Of a stretch of DNA of 64,000 bases, positions 9,025 through 17,655 are shown piece by piece. The DNA lies in contig NZ_RCIQ01000018.1 of NCBI RefSeq assembly GCF_004000255.1, forward strand, positions 1 to 64,000, in the 5' to 3' direction. Position 1 is the first letter of the stretch, and each line of letters begins with the position of its first letter. Below the pieces are notes generated by a model. That model made no database searches. It had not been told where the DNA came from and saw nothing but the letters and a program-made list of their open reading frames with translations. The DNA comes from Nioella ostreopsis. Its GTDB lineage: Bacteria > Pseudomonadota > Alphaproteobacteria > Rhodobacterales > Rhodobacteraceae. Made by a program: the position numbers and the translations under genes.

Positions 9025-9917
9025 GCGTCGGCCTCCTGGTTCTTTTCCTGGTTCTTCTGGAACAGGATGATGGGGATCACGAGGATCAGCAGCAGGATGA
9101 TGGCAACCGCAGAGGCCACCGGCCAATCGCGGTTCGAGAAGAATTCCTCCCACAGCACCTTGCCGATCATCAGCGTGGACGACCCGCCCAGAAGCGAGGG
9201 GATCACGAACTCGCCAAGGGCCGGGATGAAGACCAGGAAACTGCCCGCGATGATGCCAGACCGCGACAGCGGCAGGGTGATGATCCAGAAGGCCGACAGG
9301 CGCGAACATCCCAGATCCTCGGCCGCTTCCAGCAGGCTGTCATCCATGCGTTCCAGCGTCGCGTAGATGGGCAGGATCATGAACGGCAGATAGGTGTAGA
9401 CGATGCCGATATAGACCGCCGTGGGCGTGTTCATGATCTGCAGCGGGTCGGAAATGATGCCGATCCACAGCAGCAGTTGGTTCAGATAGCCCTCGGTCGA
9501 CAGTATGCCGATCCAGGCGTAGACGCGAATGAGGAAGCTGGTCCAGAACGGCAGGATCACCAGCATCATCAGCATCGGCCGCCATTCCGGGGCAGCTTTC
9601 GCCATGCCATAGGCGATCGGATAGCCCACCAGAAGTGTCAGGAAAGTCGAGATCAGGGCGATCTTCAGCGACGAGAGGTAGGCCCGCCAATAGAGGTCAT
9701 CCTCGGTCAGGAAGACATAGTTTTCCCAGTCCAGCGCAGCAAAAAAGTCGCGGATGCCCTGCCAGCCTTCGGACAGGTCCAGCGTCGGCGTATAGGGCGG
9801 GATCGAGACCGCATAATCCGACAGCGAGATCTTGAAGATGATCCCGAAGGGCACAAGGAACAGCAGCAGAAGCCAGAGATAGGGGATTCCGATGAGGGTG
9901 CGGCGGGCGAGGTTCAT
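9021..9917 (-). CDS. potH: Polyamine ABC transporter permease, PotH/PotB-like
   Basis: A 298-residue permease starting with a hydrophobic helix (LIGIPYLWLLLLFLVPFGIIF) and a long first periplasmic loop typical of PotB/PotH. The EAA-loop is DDSLLEAAEDLGCSRLSAFWIITLPLS. It forms the transmembrane channel with the PotI-like permease. It begins 9 bases after the ATPase stop and overlaps potI by four bases. Confidence 0.9.
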   Translation of the reverse strand: MNLARRTLIGIPYLWLLLLFLVPFGIIFKISLSDYAVSIPPYTPTLDLSEGWQGIRDFFAALDWENYVFLTEDDLYWRAYLSSLKIALISTFLTLLVGYPIAYGMAKAAPEWRPMLMMLVILPFWTSFLIRVYAWIGILSTEGYLNQLLLWIGIISDPLQIMNTPTAVYIGIVYTYLPFMILPIYATLERMDDSLLEAAEDLGCSRLSAFWIITLPLSRSGIIAGSFLVFIPALGEFVIPSLLGGSSTLMIGKVLWEEFFSNRDWPVASAVAIILLLILVIPIILFQKNQEKNQEADA

Positions 9918-9926
9918 GATGCCCCC

Positions 9927-11063
9927 CTAACCGGCCAACACAAGGCCGGCGGTGTCCGTCCAGGACAGCCAGACCTCGTCTTCCCAGGTGAAACTGCGCC
10001 GTGATAGCCGCCGGTTATTGGCAGCCTGCGCTTTCATCAGCGTGCCGTCGGGCAGCGCCACATGGTAGGTGGAGATGTTGCCCAGATAGGCGATGTCATG
10101 GATACGGCCCTGCACGACATTGTTCATGCCCTCGGGCCGCTCGGCGCTGATCGCCACTTTCTCTGGCCGGATCACGAAGGTGGCGTTGCCCGCCGTCAGC
10201 CCCTCGCCCGCCGTGCCGATGATCTCGGGCTGGCCTTCCGCCCAGGACAGGGCGGCAAGGCCCTCATCCTTCAGCGTGGCGTTGCCGGTGATCAGGTTCA
10301 CATCGCCGATGAAATCGGCCACATAGACGGAATTGGGCGTCTCGTAGATGCGGGCGGGCGTGTCGACCTGGATGACCTTGCCATTGTCCATCACCGCCAC
10401 GCGGCTGGCCACGGTCATCGCCTCTTCCTGGTCGTGGGTCACGATCACGAAGGTGGTGCCGGTCTTTTCCTGGATATCCATCAGCTCGAACTGGGTCTGC
10501 TGGCGCAGCTTCGCGTCAAGCGCGCCGAGCGGTTCATCGAGCAGCAGCAGTTTCGGCGCCTTGGCCAGTGACCGGGCCAGCGCCACGCGCTGCCGTTGAC
10601 CGCCGGAAATCTGGTGCGGCTTGCGCTTGGCAAATTTCTCCAGCCGGGTCAGGCGGAGCATTTCCTTCACCCGCTCGGGGATTTCTTCCTTGCTCATCTT
10701 CGAGCGTTTCAGCCCGAAAGCGATGTTGTCCCAGACCGACAGATGCGGGAACAACGCATAGGACTGGAACATCATGTTCACTTCGCGCCGATTGGGCGGA
10801 ATGCCCTTCATGTCCTGCCCGCCGATGGTGATCGTGCCCTCGGTCGGAGTCTCGAACCCCGCCAGCATCCGCATCAGGGTGGTCTTGCCGCAACCCGATG
10901 GCCCGAGCAGCGCGTAGAATTCCTTGCGGTAGATCTTGAGGTCGATGTCGTCGATGGCGGTGAAATCGCCGAAGCGCTTGGTGACCCCGTCAAAGCGGAT
11001 CAGGGGCGTTTCGTTCGGGTCCAGCCACGGGGCGAACTCGGCAGGTTTGGCGGCGGGTTTCAT
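9927..11063 (-). CDS. potG: Polyamine ABC transporter ATP-binding protein
   Basis: A 378-residue ABC ATPase. Walker A is GPSGCGKTT near residue 58, the Q-loop is in MMFQSYALFPH, the signature is SGGQRQRVALARSLA, Walker B is LLLLDEPLGALD, and the switch is VTHDQEEA. A C-terminal TOBE-type region (residues about 280-378) follows, as in PotG/PotA. I chose ATG 11063 because AAGGAG stands six bases upstream; the longer frame would include the hairpin between potF and potG. It energises the importer made of the adjacent permeases. Confidence 0.92.
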   Translation of the reverse strand: MKPAAKPAEFAPWLDPNETPLIRFDGVTKRFGDFTAIDDIDLKIYRKEFYALLGPSGCGKTTLMRMLAGFETPTEGTITIGGQDMKGIPPNRREVNMMFQSYALFPHLSVWDNIAFGLKRSKMSKEEIPERVKEMLRLTRLEKFAKRKPHQISGGQRQRVALARSLAKAPKLLLLDEPLGALDAKLRQQTQFELMDIQEKTGTTFVIVTHDQEEAMTVASRVAVMDNGKVIQVDTPARIYETPNSVYVADFIGDVNLITGNATLKDEGLAALSWAEGQPEIIGTAGEGLTAGNATFVIRPEKVAISAERPEGMNNVVQGRIHDIAYLGNISTYHVALPDGTLMKAQAANNRRLSRRSFTWEDEVWLSWTDTAGLVLAG

Positions 11064-11087
11064 GATGGCTCCTTGGCCCGTGCGGGG

Positions 11088-11119
11088 CATCGCGCCCGGT
11101 GCAGTCACCGGGCGCGATG
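11088..11119 (-). promoter_or_regulatory. 14-bp intercistronic hairpin between potF and potG
   Basis: A perfect 14-bp inverted repeat, CATCGCGCCCGGTG at 11088-11101 and CACCGGGCGCGATG at 11106-11119, has a four-base loop and lies between the binding-protein gene and the ATPase gene. In the minus-strand transcript no U-run follows it. Such hairpins after binding-protein genes usually protect the upstream mRNA end or attenuate read-through, giving more binding protein than membrane components. Confidence 0.75.
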
Positions 11120-11141
11120 ATTGTATGGTTCAAGACAGGCC

Positions 11142-12227
11142 TCAGGTGCCCGACTTGATCCGGGTCCACATGCGGGTCACCAGACGCTGCACGCGCGCGT
11201 CATAGGGACGGGTGCTGTAGAGATTGGCCAGCGTCGCCTCATCCGGATAGATCGCCGGATCGCCGATCACCTCAGGCACCAGGAATTCCTGAGCGGCGAG
11301 GTTGCCATTGGCATAGAACACATAGTTCGACGCGGCGGCCATGTTTTCGGGGTCCATGATGAAATTCAGGAACGCATGGGCGCCCGCCGGGTTCGGCGCG
11401 TCGACCGGGATCGCCATCATGTCGAACCACATCATCGCACCCTCGGTCGGGGCGTTATAGGCGATGTTCACGCCGTTATTGGCCTCAACCGCACGGGCCT
11501 GCGCCTGCAACACATCCCCCGACCAGCCGAAGGCCACGCAGATATCGCCATTGGCCAGCGCGTTGATATATTCCGAGCTGTGGAAGTTCTGCACATAGGG
11601 GCGCACGGCGGTCAGCACCGGCTCCGCCAGTTCCAGAACATCCGGGTCGTGGCTGTCGGGATCTTCCCCGATATAGGTCAGGGCGGCAGGGATCATCTCG
11701 GTCGGCGCGTCGAGGAAATAGACGCCGCATTCCGCCAGACGTTCCATGTTCTCCGGGTTGAAGATCAGATCGAGTGAGGCGAGCGGCGCGTCCTCGCCCA
11801 GGATCTCACGCACCCGGTCCACATTCACACCGATCCCGGTCGTGCCCCACATGTAGTTGATGGCGTAGATATTGCCGGGGTCATAGCGCGCGGTGCGCTC
11901 GCTGATCACGTCCCACATATTCGCCGAGTTCGGCAGTTGGTCATAGTCGAGCGGCTGGAAGGCGCCCGCCTCGATCTGGCGCTGCAGGAAGGTACCCGAG
12001 GGGACAACCACGTCATAGCCCGACCCACCGGCCAGCATCCGGGTTTCCAGAAGCTCGTTGGAATCGAACACGTCATAGATCAGGTCATAGCCCGTCTCTT
12101 CCTCGAACTGCGCCAGAAGTGCCTCGTCGATATAGTCGGACCAATTGTAGACCCGCACTTCTTCTGCCGCCGCCGAGAGCGCGATCATCGACCCCGCAGC
12201 CGCCAGCATGAGTACCCTGTTAGACAT
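11142..12227 (-). CDS. potF: Polyamine ABC transporter periplasmic substrate-binding protein
   Basis: A 361-residue periplasmic polyamine-binding protein. The first about 21 residues (MSNRVLMLAAAGSMIALSAAA) are a signal peptide. The mature part opens with EEVRVYNWSDYIDEALLAQFEEETG, the classic PotD/PotF start, and contains the VPSG, YMWGTTGIGVN and WSGD segments that line the ligand cleft. I chose ATG 12227, preceded by GGGAG; upstream in-frame codons run into the control region. It is the first gene of the eight-gene operon and is divergent from the GntR regulator. Confidence 0.92.
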   Translation of the reverse strand: MSNRVLMLAAAGSMIALSAAAEEVRVYNWSDYIDEALLAQFEEETGYDLIYDVFDSNELLETRMLAGGSGYDVVVPSGTFLQRQIEAGAFQPLDYDQLPNSANMWDVISERTARYDPGNIYAINYMWGTTGIGVNVDRVREILGEDAPLASLDLIFNPENMERLAECGVYFLDAPTEMIPAALTYIGEDPDSHDPDVLELAEPVLTAVRPYVQNFHSSEYINALANGDICVAFGWSGDVLQAQARAVEANNGVNIAYNAPTEGAMMWFDMMAIPVDAPNPAGAHAFLNFIMDPENMAAASNYVFYANGNLAAQEFLVPEVIGDPAIYPDEATLANLYSTRPYDARVQRLVTRMWTRIKSGT

Positions 12228-12265
12228 CCGAAATTCTCCCGTTGGATTGAGTGATTTCTTTTTTA

Positions 12266-12277
12266 TTTGATCAAAAA
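12266..12277. promoter_or_regulatory. Candidate GntR operator (TTTGATCAAA) upstream of potF
   Basis: The divergent potF-gntR gap holds a perfect 10-bp palindrome TTTGATCAAA (12267-12276) in an AT-rich stretch with a TTTTTTA run. A near copy, TTTTTGATCATA, lies at 13273-13284 upstream of the second glutamine synthetase operon. Shared motifs at both flanking operons make it a plausible binding site of the GntR regulator encoded between them. Confidence 0.45.
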
Positions 12278-12370
12278 CCCGATTCGGCGCAAGAATTTTG
12301 TGAGAATCACTCCCCAAACCCGCCAGATCGGGTAACCATGACCAGGATTTCATCATGAAAGGCCCGCGCC

Positions 12371-13021
12371 GTGACTGCAAGTGATCCGAAACTGCCTGAA
12401 CATGAGGCGATCTACAAAAAGATCCGCAACATGATTCTGTTCGGCGAGGTTCTGCCGGGTCAGGGGGTCACGATTCTGGGGCTCAAGGATGCGGTTGGGG
12501 CGGGTGTCACGCCGGTGCGCGAGGCGATCCGCAGGCTGACTGCCGAGGGCGCGCTGGAGGCGCTTGGCAACCGGCGGGTCTGTGTCCCGCAACTGTCGCC
12601 GCAACGCATCGACGAAATCTACTACGCCCGTTTCGCGCTGGAGCCCAAGATGGCGCAACTGGCCGCCGAGAAGATCACGCAAGAGGGCATCATCCTGCTC
12701 GAAGCCCTTGACGCAAAGGTGGATCAGGCCATCGCAACCGGCAATATCGAGGCCTATCTTGAAAGCAATTTCCGCTTTCATTTCGCGCTCTACGACATGG
12801 CGGGCACCCCCATCCTGCGCAAGATCGTCACCTCTCTCTGGCTGCAATTCGGCCCTTCGCTGCGCGTGGTCAGCGGCCGGTTCGGCACCTCGAACCTGCC
12901 CGACATGCATTCCGAAACCATCGAGGCCCTGCGCCGGGGCGACCCGACCGCTGCCGCCCGCGCCATCGAAGACGACATCCAGCAGGGGCTCGACCTGATG
13001 ACCCAGGCCCTGGGCAACTGA
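12371..13021 (+). CDS. GntR-family regulator (FadR/FCD subfamily) of the polyamine locus
   Basis: A 216-residue regulator: an N-terminal winged helix-turn-helix (residues about 12-75; ILGLKDAVGAGVTPVREAIRRLTAEGALEAL) and a C-terminal all-helical FCD effector domain with the metal/ligand-binding histidines in NFRFHFALYDMA and MHSETIEALRRGD. The start is a GTG at 12371 with AAAGG nine bases upstream; the nearby ATG at 12355 is out of frame. The gene is divergent from the pot operon and upstream of the second catabolic operon, so it probably controls both in response to a polyamine or a breakdown product. Confidence 0.88.
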   Translation: MTASDPKLPEHEAIYKKIRNMILFGEVLPGQGVTILGLKDAVGAGVTPVREAIRRLTAEGALEALGNRRVCVPQLSPQRIDEIYYARFALEPKMAQLAAEKITQEGIILLEALDAKVDQAIATGNIEAYLESNFRFHFALYDMAGTPILRKIVTSLWLQFGPSLRVVSGRFGTSNLPDMHSETIEALRRGDPTAAARAIEDDIQQGLDLMTQALGN

Positions 13022-13025
13022 GCCC

Positions 13026-13087
13026 GAAAACACCCCGGCACCCCCCGTGCACCGGGCGTACACCCCCCGTACACCCCCTGTGCAGAC
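13026..13087. repeat. 11-bp phased repeat array, copy 2 (inverted)
   Basis: Read on the minus strand, cores CTGCAC, GTGTAC, GTGTAC, GTGCAC and GTGCCG are spaced every 11 bases with spacers AGGGG, GGGGG, GCCCG and GGGGG. It abuts the stop codon of the GntR gene with the same GAAAAC end that copy 1 shows at the methyltransferase stop. The spacer order differs from copies 1 and 3. Confidence 0.8.
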
Positions 13088-13125
13088 AGGACCGCCCGAA
13101 ACGGCGCTTTTCCTTAATAAATCCT

Positions 13126-13200
13126 TTTCATCTTGGCTCAAATACCTCAGGGGGTCGCCATTGGATGCGCCATTGGTTCAAGCCCAATGGCGACGGGGGA
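13126..13200 (+). repeat. TTTCATCTTGGC element with GTCGCC hairpin, copy 1
   Basis: TTTCATCTTGGC is followed by TCAAATACCTC (13126-13148), then a hairpin with left arm GTCGCCATTGG (13154-13164) and right arm CCAATGGCGAC (13184-13194) and then GGGGGAGGATCCCCCC. It is one of five copies of this dispersed element in the window; this one has the longest hairpin arm. Confidence 0.8.
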
Positions 13201-13373
13201 GGATCCCCCCGGCGGGTCGACGTGTCGTAGGCACGGCGAAACCTCCGTGACAGCCCGATTGACAGACTCGAATTTTTGATCATATTCTGCCAACAGGCGA
13301 CCGGACGGGGTCCGCGACACTGCGGCCGCACCCGAACCGGGCCTTTACCGAACCACCACCGCGGCAGGACAAC
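13201..13373. other. Upstream region of the second polyamine catabolic operon
   Basis: This gap continues the repeat with a GTCGACGTGTC and GGCACGGCG hairpin-like pair, then carries TTTTTGATCATATTCTGCC at 13273-13291, the candidate GntR site, before the glutamine synthetase ATG. No gene is visible. The promoter of the downstream operon must lie here. Confidence 0.5.
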
Positions 13374-14762
13374 ATGAGAACGCCCCGTAAAGCGAAATCC
13401 GAGGCGGATTGGATCGCCGATCTGCCCGAAGCCTTCCTTGAATATCTGGACGGGCGATCTCTGGAAGAGGTGGAATGCATCATCCCCGACCTCGCGGGCA
13501 CCTCGCGCGGCAAGGCGATGCCGTCCTACAAGTTCCGCCCCGATGAAACCTTCTTCCTGCCCATCTCGCTCTTCTACCAGACCATTTCCGGCGAATATGT
13601 GGATATGGAGATCGAGAACCAGTGGCTGGAACGCGACGTGGTGCTGACGCCCGATATGTCCACCGCCACCGCCGTGCCCTGGGCCGATGACCCGACCCTT
13701 CAGATCATCTGCGATCTGGGCACCCGCGAGGGCGCGCCGCTGGCCATCGCCCCGCGCAACGTGCTGCGCCGGGTTCTGGATCTTTACAAGGCGCAGGGCT
13801 GGAAACCCGTGGTCGCGCCGGAACTCGAATTCTACCTGACCAAGCCGAACACCGACCCGAACGAGGAAATCCAGCCGCCTCTGGGCCGCACGGGCCGCAA
13901 GGGCGCCAGCCGTCAGGTCTATTCCATGGCCGCCGTGGATGAATACGGGCCGGTCATCGACACGATCTACGACTATGCCGAGGATCAGGGGTTCCGCATC
14001 GACACGGTGATCCAGGAAGGCGGTGCCGGACAGATCGAGATCAACCTGCTGCATGGCGATCCGCTGTGGCTGGCCGACCAGGTGTTCTATTTCAAGCGCT
14101 CGATCCGCGAGGCGGCGTTGAAGAACGGCATCTTCGCCACCTTCATGGCCAAGCCGATCCGCGACGAGCCGGGCAGCGCCATGCATCTGCACCAAAGCGT
14201 GGTCGATATCAAAACCGGCAAGAACATCTTTTCGAACAAGGATGGCAGCCCGTCCGATATCTTCCACCACTTTATCGGCGGGTCGCAGAAATACCTGATG
14301 GAACTGGTGCCGCTGCTGGCCCCTTACGTGAATTCCTATCGCCGTATCACGGTCGAGGGTCAAAGCGCGCCGTCCAATCTGGAATGGGCCAGCGACAACC
14401 GCACCACCGGCCTGCGCATTCCCCATTCCGGCCCGGATGGCCGGCGGGTGGAAAACCGGGTGACCGGCATGGATTGCAACCCCTACCTCGCCTTCGCCGC
14501 TTCGCTGGCGGCGGGCTATCTGGGAATGATGAACAAGCTGGAGCCGCGCCCCGCCGTCGAGGTCGAGGTCTGGGACGCGGAGGAATCGCTGCCGGTCAGC
14601 CTCGGCGAGGCGCTGGACATCTTCGAGGAGGCCAAGGAGATCCGCGCCGTGTTGGGCGAGGAGTTCTGCCAGCTTTACGGCGATATCAAGCGTGCCGAGA
14701 ATGAAGAATACCAACGAGAGATTTCACCGTGGGAAAGACAGCACCTGCTGCTGAACGTCTGA
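13374..14762 (+). CDS. Glutamine synthetase family protein, gamma-glutamylpolyamine synthetase-like (copy 2)
   Basis: A 462-residue glutamine synthetase homologue. It shows the family motifs PELEFYL, GQIEINLLHGDPL, FATFMAKPIRDEPGSAMHLHQS, NSYRRIT and RVENRVTGMDCNPYLA. The N-terminal part (ECIIPDLAGTSRGKAMP) matches the PuuA-type group rather than the nitrogen-assimilation GlnA, and no adenylylation-site tyrosine motif of GlnA is evident. It would ligate glutamate to a polyamine using ATP. It leads a three-gene operon with a class III aminotransferase and an FAD oxidase. Confidence 0.88.
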   Translation: MRTPRKAKSEADWIADLPEAFLEYLDGRSLEEVECIIPDLAGTSRGKAMPSYKFRPDETFFLPISLFYQTISGEYVDMEIENQWLERDVVLTPDMSTATAVPWADDPTLQIICDLGTREGAPLAIAPRNVLRRVLDLYKAQGWKPVVAPELEFYLTKPNTDPNEEIQPPLGRTGRKGASRQVYSMAAVDEYGPVIDTIYDYAEDQGFRIDTVIQEGGAGQIEINLLHGDPLWLADQVFYFKRSIREAALKNGIFATFMAKPIRDEPGSAMHLHQSVVDIKTGKNIFSNKDGSPSDIFHHFIGGSQKYLMELVPLLAPYVNSYRRITVEGQSAPSNLEWASDNRTTGLRIPHSGPDGRRVENRVTGMDCNPYLAFAASLAAGYLGMMNKLEPRPAVEVEVWDAEESLPVSLGEALDIFEEAKEIRAVLGEEFCQLYGDIKRAENEEYQREISPWERQHLLLNV

Positions 14763-14786
14763 CGGTCTGATGGGAGAGAGAAGACA

Positions 14787-16181
14787 ATGAACATGATCAG
14801 CAACCACATGCCGACGGCAGAATTGCAGGCGCTCGACGCGGCCCACCACGTGCACCCGTTCTCGGCCAATACCGCGCTCGGACAGGAAGGCAGCCGGGTC
14901 ATCACCCGCGCCACCGGGGTCACGCTGACCGACAGCGACGGCCATGAGATCCTCGACGGAATGGCGGGGCTGTGGTGCGTCAATATCGGCTATGGCCGTG
15001 ACGAGCTGGCCGAGGTGGCGGCGCGCCAGATGCGCGAACTGCCCTTCTACAACACCTTCTTCAAGACCACCCATGTGCCGGTGATCGCGCTGTCGAAAAA
15101 GCTGGCAGAGCTGGCGCCGGGCGATCTGAACCACACTTTCTTTGCCGCCGGCGGGTCCGAGGCCAATGACACCAATATCCGCCTGGTGCGGACCTATTGG
15201 CAGTTCAAGGGCAAGCCGGAAAAGAACGTCATCATCAGCCGCAAGAACGCCTATCACGGGTCCACAGTGGGCGCGGCCTCGCTTGGCGGCATGGCGGCGA
15301 TGCATGCGCAGGGCGGCATCCCCATCCCGAATATCCACCATATCGGCCAGCCCAACTGGTGGGCCGAGGGCGGCGACATGACCCCCGAGGCGTTCGGCCT
15401 GAAGCGTGCGCGTGAGCTGGAAGAGGCGATCCTGGAACTGGGCGAGGACCGCGTCGCGGCCTTCATCGCCGAACCCGTGCAGGGCGCGGGCGGCGTGATC
15501 GTAGCGCCGGACAGCTACTGGCCCGAGGTGCAGCGCATCTGCGACAAGTATGACATCCTGCTGATTGCCGATGAGGTGATTTGCGGCTTTGGGCGCACCG
15601 GCAACTGGTTCGGATCGCAGACCGTGAATATCCGCCCCCATATCATGACCATCGCCAAGGGGCTGAGCTCCGGCTACGCGCCGATTGGCGGCTCGATCCT
15701 GTGCGACGAGGTGGCCGAGGTGATCGGGTCTGCCGATTTCAACCATGGCTACACCTATTCCGGCCACCCCGTGGCCGCCGCCGTAGCGCTGGAAAACCTG
15801 CGGATCATGGAAGAGGAAAACATCGTCGGCCATGTGCGCGACGTGGTGGGGCCCTACCTGAAGGCGAAATGGGAGAAGATGGTCGAGCATCCGCTGATCG
15901 GCGAGGCGAAGATCGTCGGCATGATGGGCTCGGTCGCGATGACCCCCGACAAGGAAAAGCGCGCGGCCTTCAAGGCACCCGCCGGCACCGTCGGGCTGAT
16001 CGCGCGCGACCGCTGTTTCGCCAATAATCTGGTGATGCGCCATGTGGGGGATCGGATGATCATCTCACCGCCGCTGGTGATGACGCCCGATCATATCGAC
16101 ACGCTGATCGCGCGGGCCACCAAGGCGCTGGACGAGACCTATGCCATCGTCAAGGAGCGGGGGCTGCTGGAAAGCGCCTGA
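14787..16181 (+). CDS. Class III aminotransferase, putrescine/polyamine-pyruvate type
   Basis: A 464-residue fold-type I class III aminotransferase. It contains FAAGGSEANDTNIRLVR, AYHGSTVGAASLGG, EPVQGAGGVIVAP, IADEVICGFGRTG and the PLP lysine in TIAKGLSSGYAPIGG (about residue 291). The closest functional type known to me is SpuC (putrescine-pyruvate aminotransferase), giving 4-aminobutanal and alanine, or GABA/omega-amino acid transaminases. Context between a gamma-glutamylpolyamine synthetase and an FAD oxidase supports polyamine use. It starts 24 bases after the glutamine synthetase stop, with GGGAGAGAGAAG upstream. Confidence 0.88.
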   Translation: MNMISNHMPTAELQALDAAHHVHPFSANTALGQEGSRVITRATGVTLTDSDGHEILDGMAGLWCVNIGYGRDELAEVAARQMRELPFYNTFFKTTHVPVIALSKKLAELAPGDLNHTFFAAGGSEANDTNIRLVRTYWQFKGKPEKNVIISRKNAYHGSTVGAASLGGMAAMHAQGGIPIPNIHHIGQPNWWAEGGDMTPEAFGLKRARELEEAILELGEDRVAAFIAEPVQGAGGVIVAPDSYWPEVQRICDKYDILLIADEVICGFGRTGNWFGSQTVNIRPHIMTIAKGLSSGYAPIGGSILCDEVAEVIGSADFNHGYTYSGHPVAAAVALENLRIMEEENIVGHVRDVVGPYLKAKWEKMVEHPLIGEAKIVGMMGSVAMTPDKEKRAAFKAPAGTVGLIARDRCFANNLVMRHVGDRMIISPPLVMTPDHIDTLIARATKALDETYAIVKERGLLESA

Positions 16182-16186
16182 TCCCC

Positions 16187-17488
16187 ATGGACCTGCTGAC
16201 CGTCAATGACAGGCCGGGGGAATACCCCCCGTCCTTCTACGCCCATGCGGCCACCCCCCTGCCCCGGTTTTCCACGGCGACGGGCGAGATCACCTGCGAC
16301 GTGGCCGTGGTGGGTGGTGGGTTCACGGGGCTCTCCGCCGCCTGGCATCTGGCAATGCGCGGCTATGATGTTGTGCTGCTGGAGGCGTCCCGCGTGGGGT
16401 CCGGCGCGTCCGGGCGCAATGGCGGGCAGGTCGGACAGGGTCAGCGGCTGGAGCAGGATGAGCTGGAGGCCATGGTGGGGCGCGAGAGCGCCCGCGCGCT
16501 GTGGGATATCGCCAACCAGTCCGTCGATCTGGTGCGCGAAATCGCGAGCCGCGACGAGATCCATGCCGACTTCCATCCCGGCGTGATCCATGCCGCGCAC
16601 CGGGCGCGTTATGTGCCCGATTACGTGGCCTACGCGGAAAAGCTGCAAAACGAATATGGCTATGACCAGATCCGCGCGCTGGATCGGGAGGCGTTGCGGG
16701 GGCTGGTCAATTCCCCGGCCTATCACGGCGGCACCATCGACATGGGCGCGGGCCATATCGACCCGCTGGAACTGGCACTTGGCCTAGCCCGGCTGGCCAG
16801 CGGCGCGGGGGCGCGGATCTTCGAGATGTCGAAGGTTGAGCGGCTGGAAGAGGGCAACCCTGCCCGGCTGGTGACAGATCAAGCACAGGTCACCGCGCGC
16901 CACGTGGTGCTTGGCTGCAATGGCTATCTGGGCCATCTGGTGCCACAGGTCGCGGCGCGGGTCATGCCGATCAACAATTACGTGGTGGCGACGGAGCCGC
17001 TTGGCCCCGAGCGGCAGGAAGAGATCATTCGCGGCAATCACGCGGTGGCGGACAGCAAGTTCGTGGTGAACTATTTCCGCTTTTCCGACGATCACAGGCT
17101 GCTCTTTGGCGGCACCGAAAGCTATCGCTACCGCTTCCCCCGCGATATCAAGGGCGCGGTGCGACAGCCGCTGGAGGAGATCTTTCCGCAGCTCAAGGGC
17201 GTCGCGATCACCCATGGCTGGGGCGGCACGCTTGGCATCACCATGAACCGGATGCCGCATTTCGAGCGGGTCGCGGGCAATGTGCTGAGCCTGTCGGGCT
17301 ATTCCGGCCACGGGGTCGCGATGGCGACGCTGGCCGGTCAGATCGCCGCCGAGGCAATTGCAGGGCAGGCCGAACGGTTTGATGTGATGGCATCGGTTCC
17401 GACACCACGCTTTCCCGGTGGGGTGGCGATGCGCTGGCCGCTTCTGGTGCTGGCGATGCTGTGGTTTTCCCTGCGCGACAAGCTGTAG
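16187..17488 (+). CDS. FAD-dependent oxidoreductase, PuuB/OrdL-like (copy 2)
   Basis: A 433-residue DAO-superfamily flavoprotein. The FAD fold is VAVVGGGFTGLSAAWHLAMRG near residue 42, followed by GSGASGRNGGQVGQGQR, the motif typical of gamma-glutamylputrescine oxidase. LSGYSGHGVAMATLAGQ near the C-terminus completes the FAD site. A final hydrophobic stretch (WPLLVLAMLWFSL) could lie against the membrane. It starts 5 bases after the aminotransferase stop codon, so the three genes form one transcript. Confidence 0.88.
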   Translation: MDLLTVNDRPGEYPPSFYAHAATPLPRFSTATGEITCDVAVVGGGFTGLSAAWHLAMRGYDVVLLEASRVGSGASGRNGGQVGQGQRLEQDELEAMVGRESARALWDIANQSVDLVREIASRDEIHADFHPGVIHAAHRARYVPDYVAYAEKLQNEYGYDQIRALDREALRGLVNSPAYHGGTIDMGAGHIDPLELALGLARLASGAGARIFEMSKVERLEEGNPARLVTDQAQVTARHVVLGCNGYLGHLVPQVAARVMPINNYVVATEPLGPERQEEIIRGNHAVADSKFVVNYFRFSDDHRLLFGGTESYRYRFPRDIKGAVRQPLEEIFPQLKGVAITHGWGGTLGITMNRMPHFERVAGNVLSLSGYSGHGVAMATLAGQIAAEAIAGQAERFDVMASVPTPRFPGGVAMRWPLLVLAMLWFSLRDKL

Positions 17489-17492
17489 GTGG

Positions 17493-17577
17493 GAACGCTC
17501 TTGCAAGAGCGTTCATGGGGGCGCTGCCCCCGTCGCCTGACGGCGACTCCCCCGAGGTATTTGTCACCAAGATGAAA
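17493..17577 (-). repeat. TTTCATCTTGG-type element with hairpins, copy 2 (inverted)
   Basis: A 22-bp palindrome at 17493-17514 (half-site GAACGCTCTTG) follows the oxidase gene. It is followed by the hairpin GTCGCC-TGAC-GGCGAC with flanks (17532-17547) and the inverse complement of the TTTCATCTTGG consensus, GAGGTATTTGTCACCAAGATGAAA, split here as GAGGTATTTG then TCACCAAGATGAAA (17554-17577). The order of parts is the mirror image of copy 4, so the whole unit is inverted. Confidence 0.75.
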
Positions 17578-17655
17578 GAGGAAAAAGGTTGCCTGAACGC
17601 GGGCTGCTTGGCATTGTCAATCGAAAGCCGCGCAGCCGAGGGAGGCCCCGGTCCG

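Noticed and set aside
13047-13250. Small frame translating the 11-bp array (HRAYTPRTPPVQTG)
   Set aside because: The peptide is only the translation of the intergenic repeat; similar peptides appear from the other copies in varying frames.
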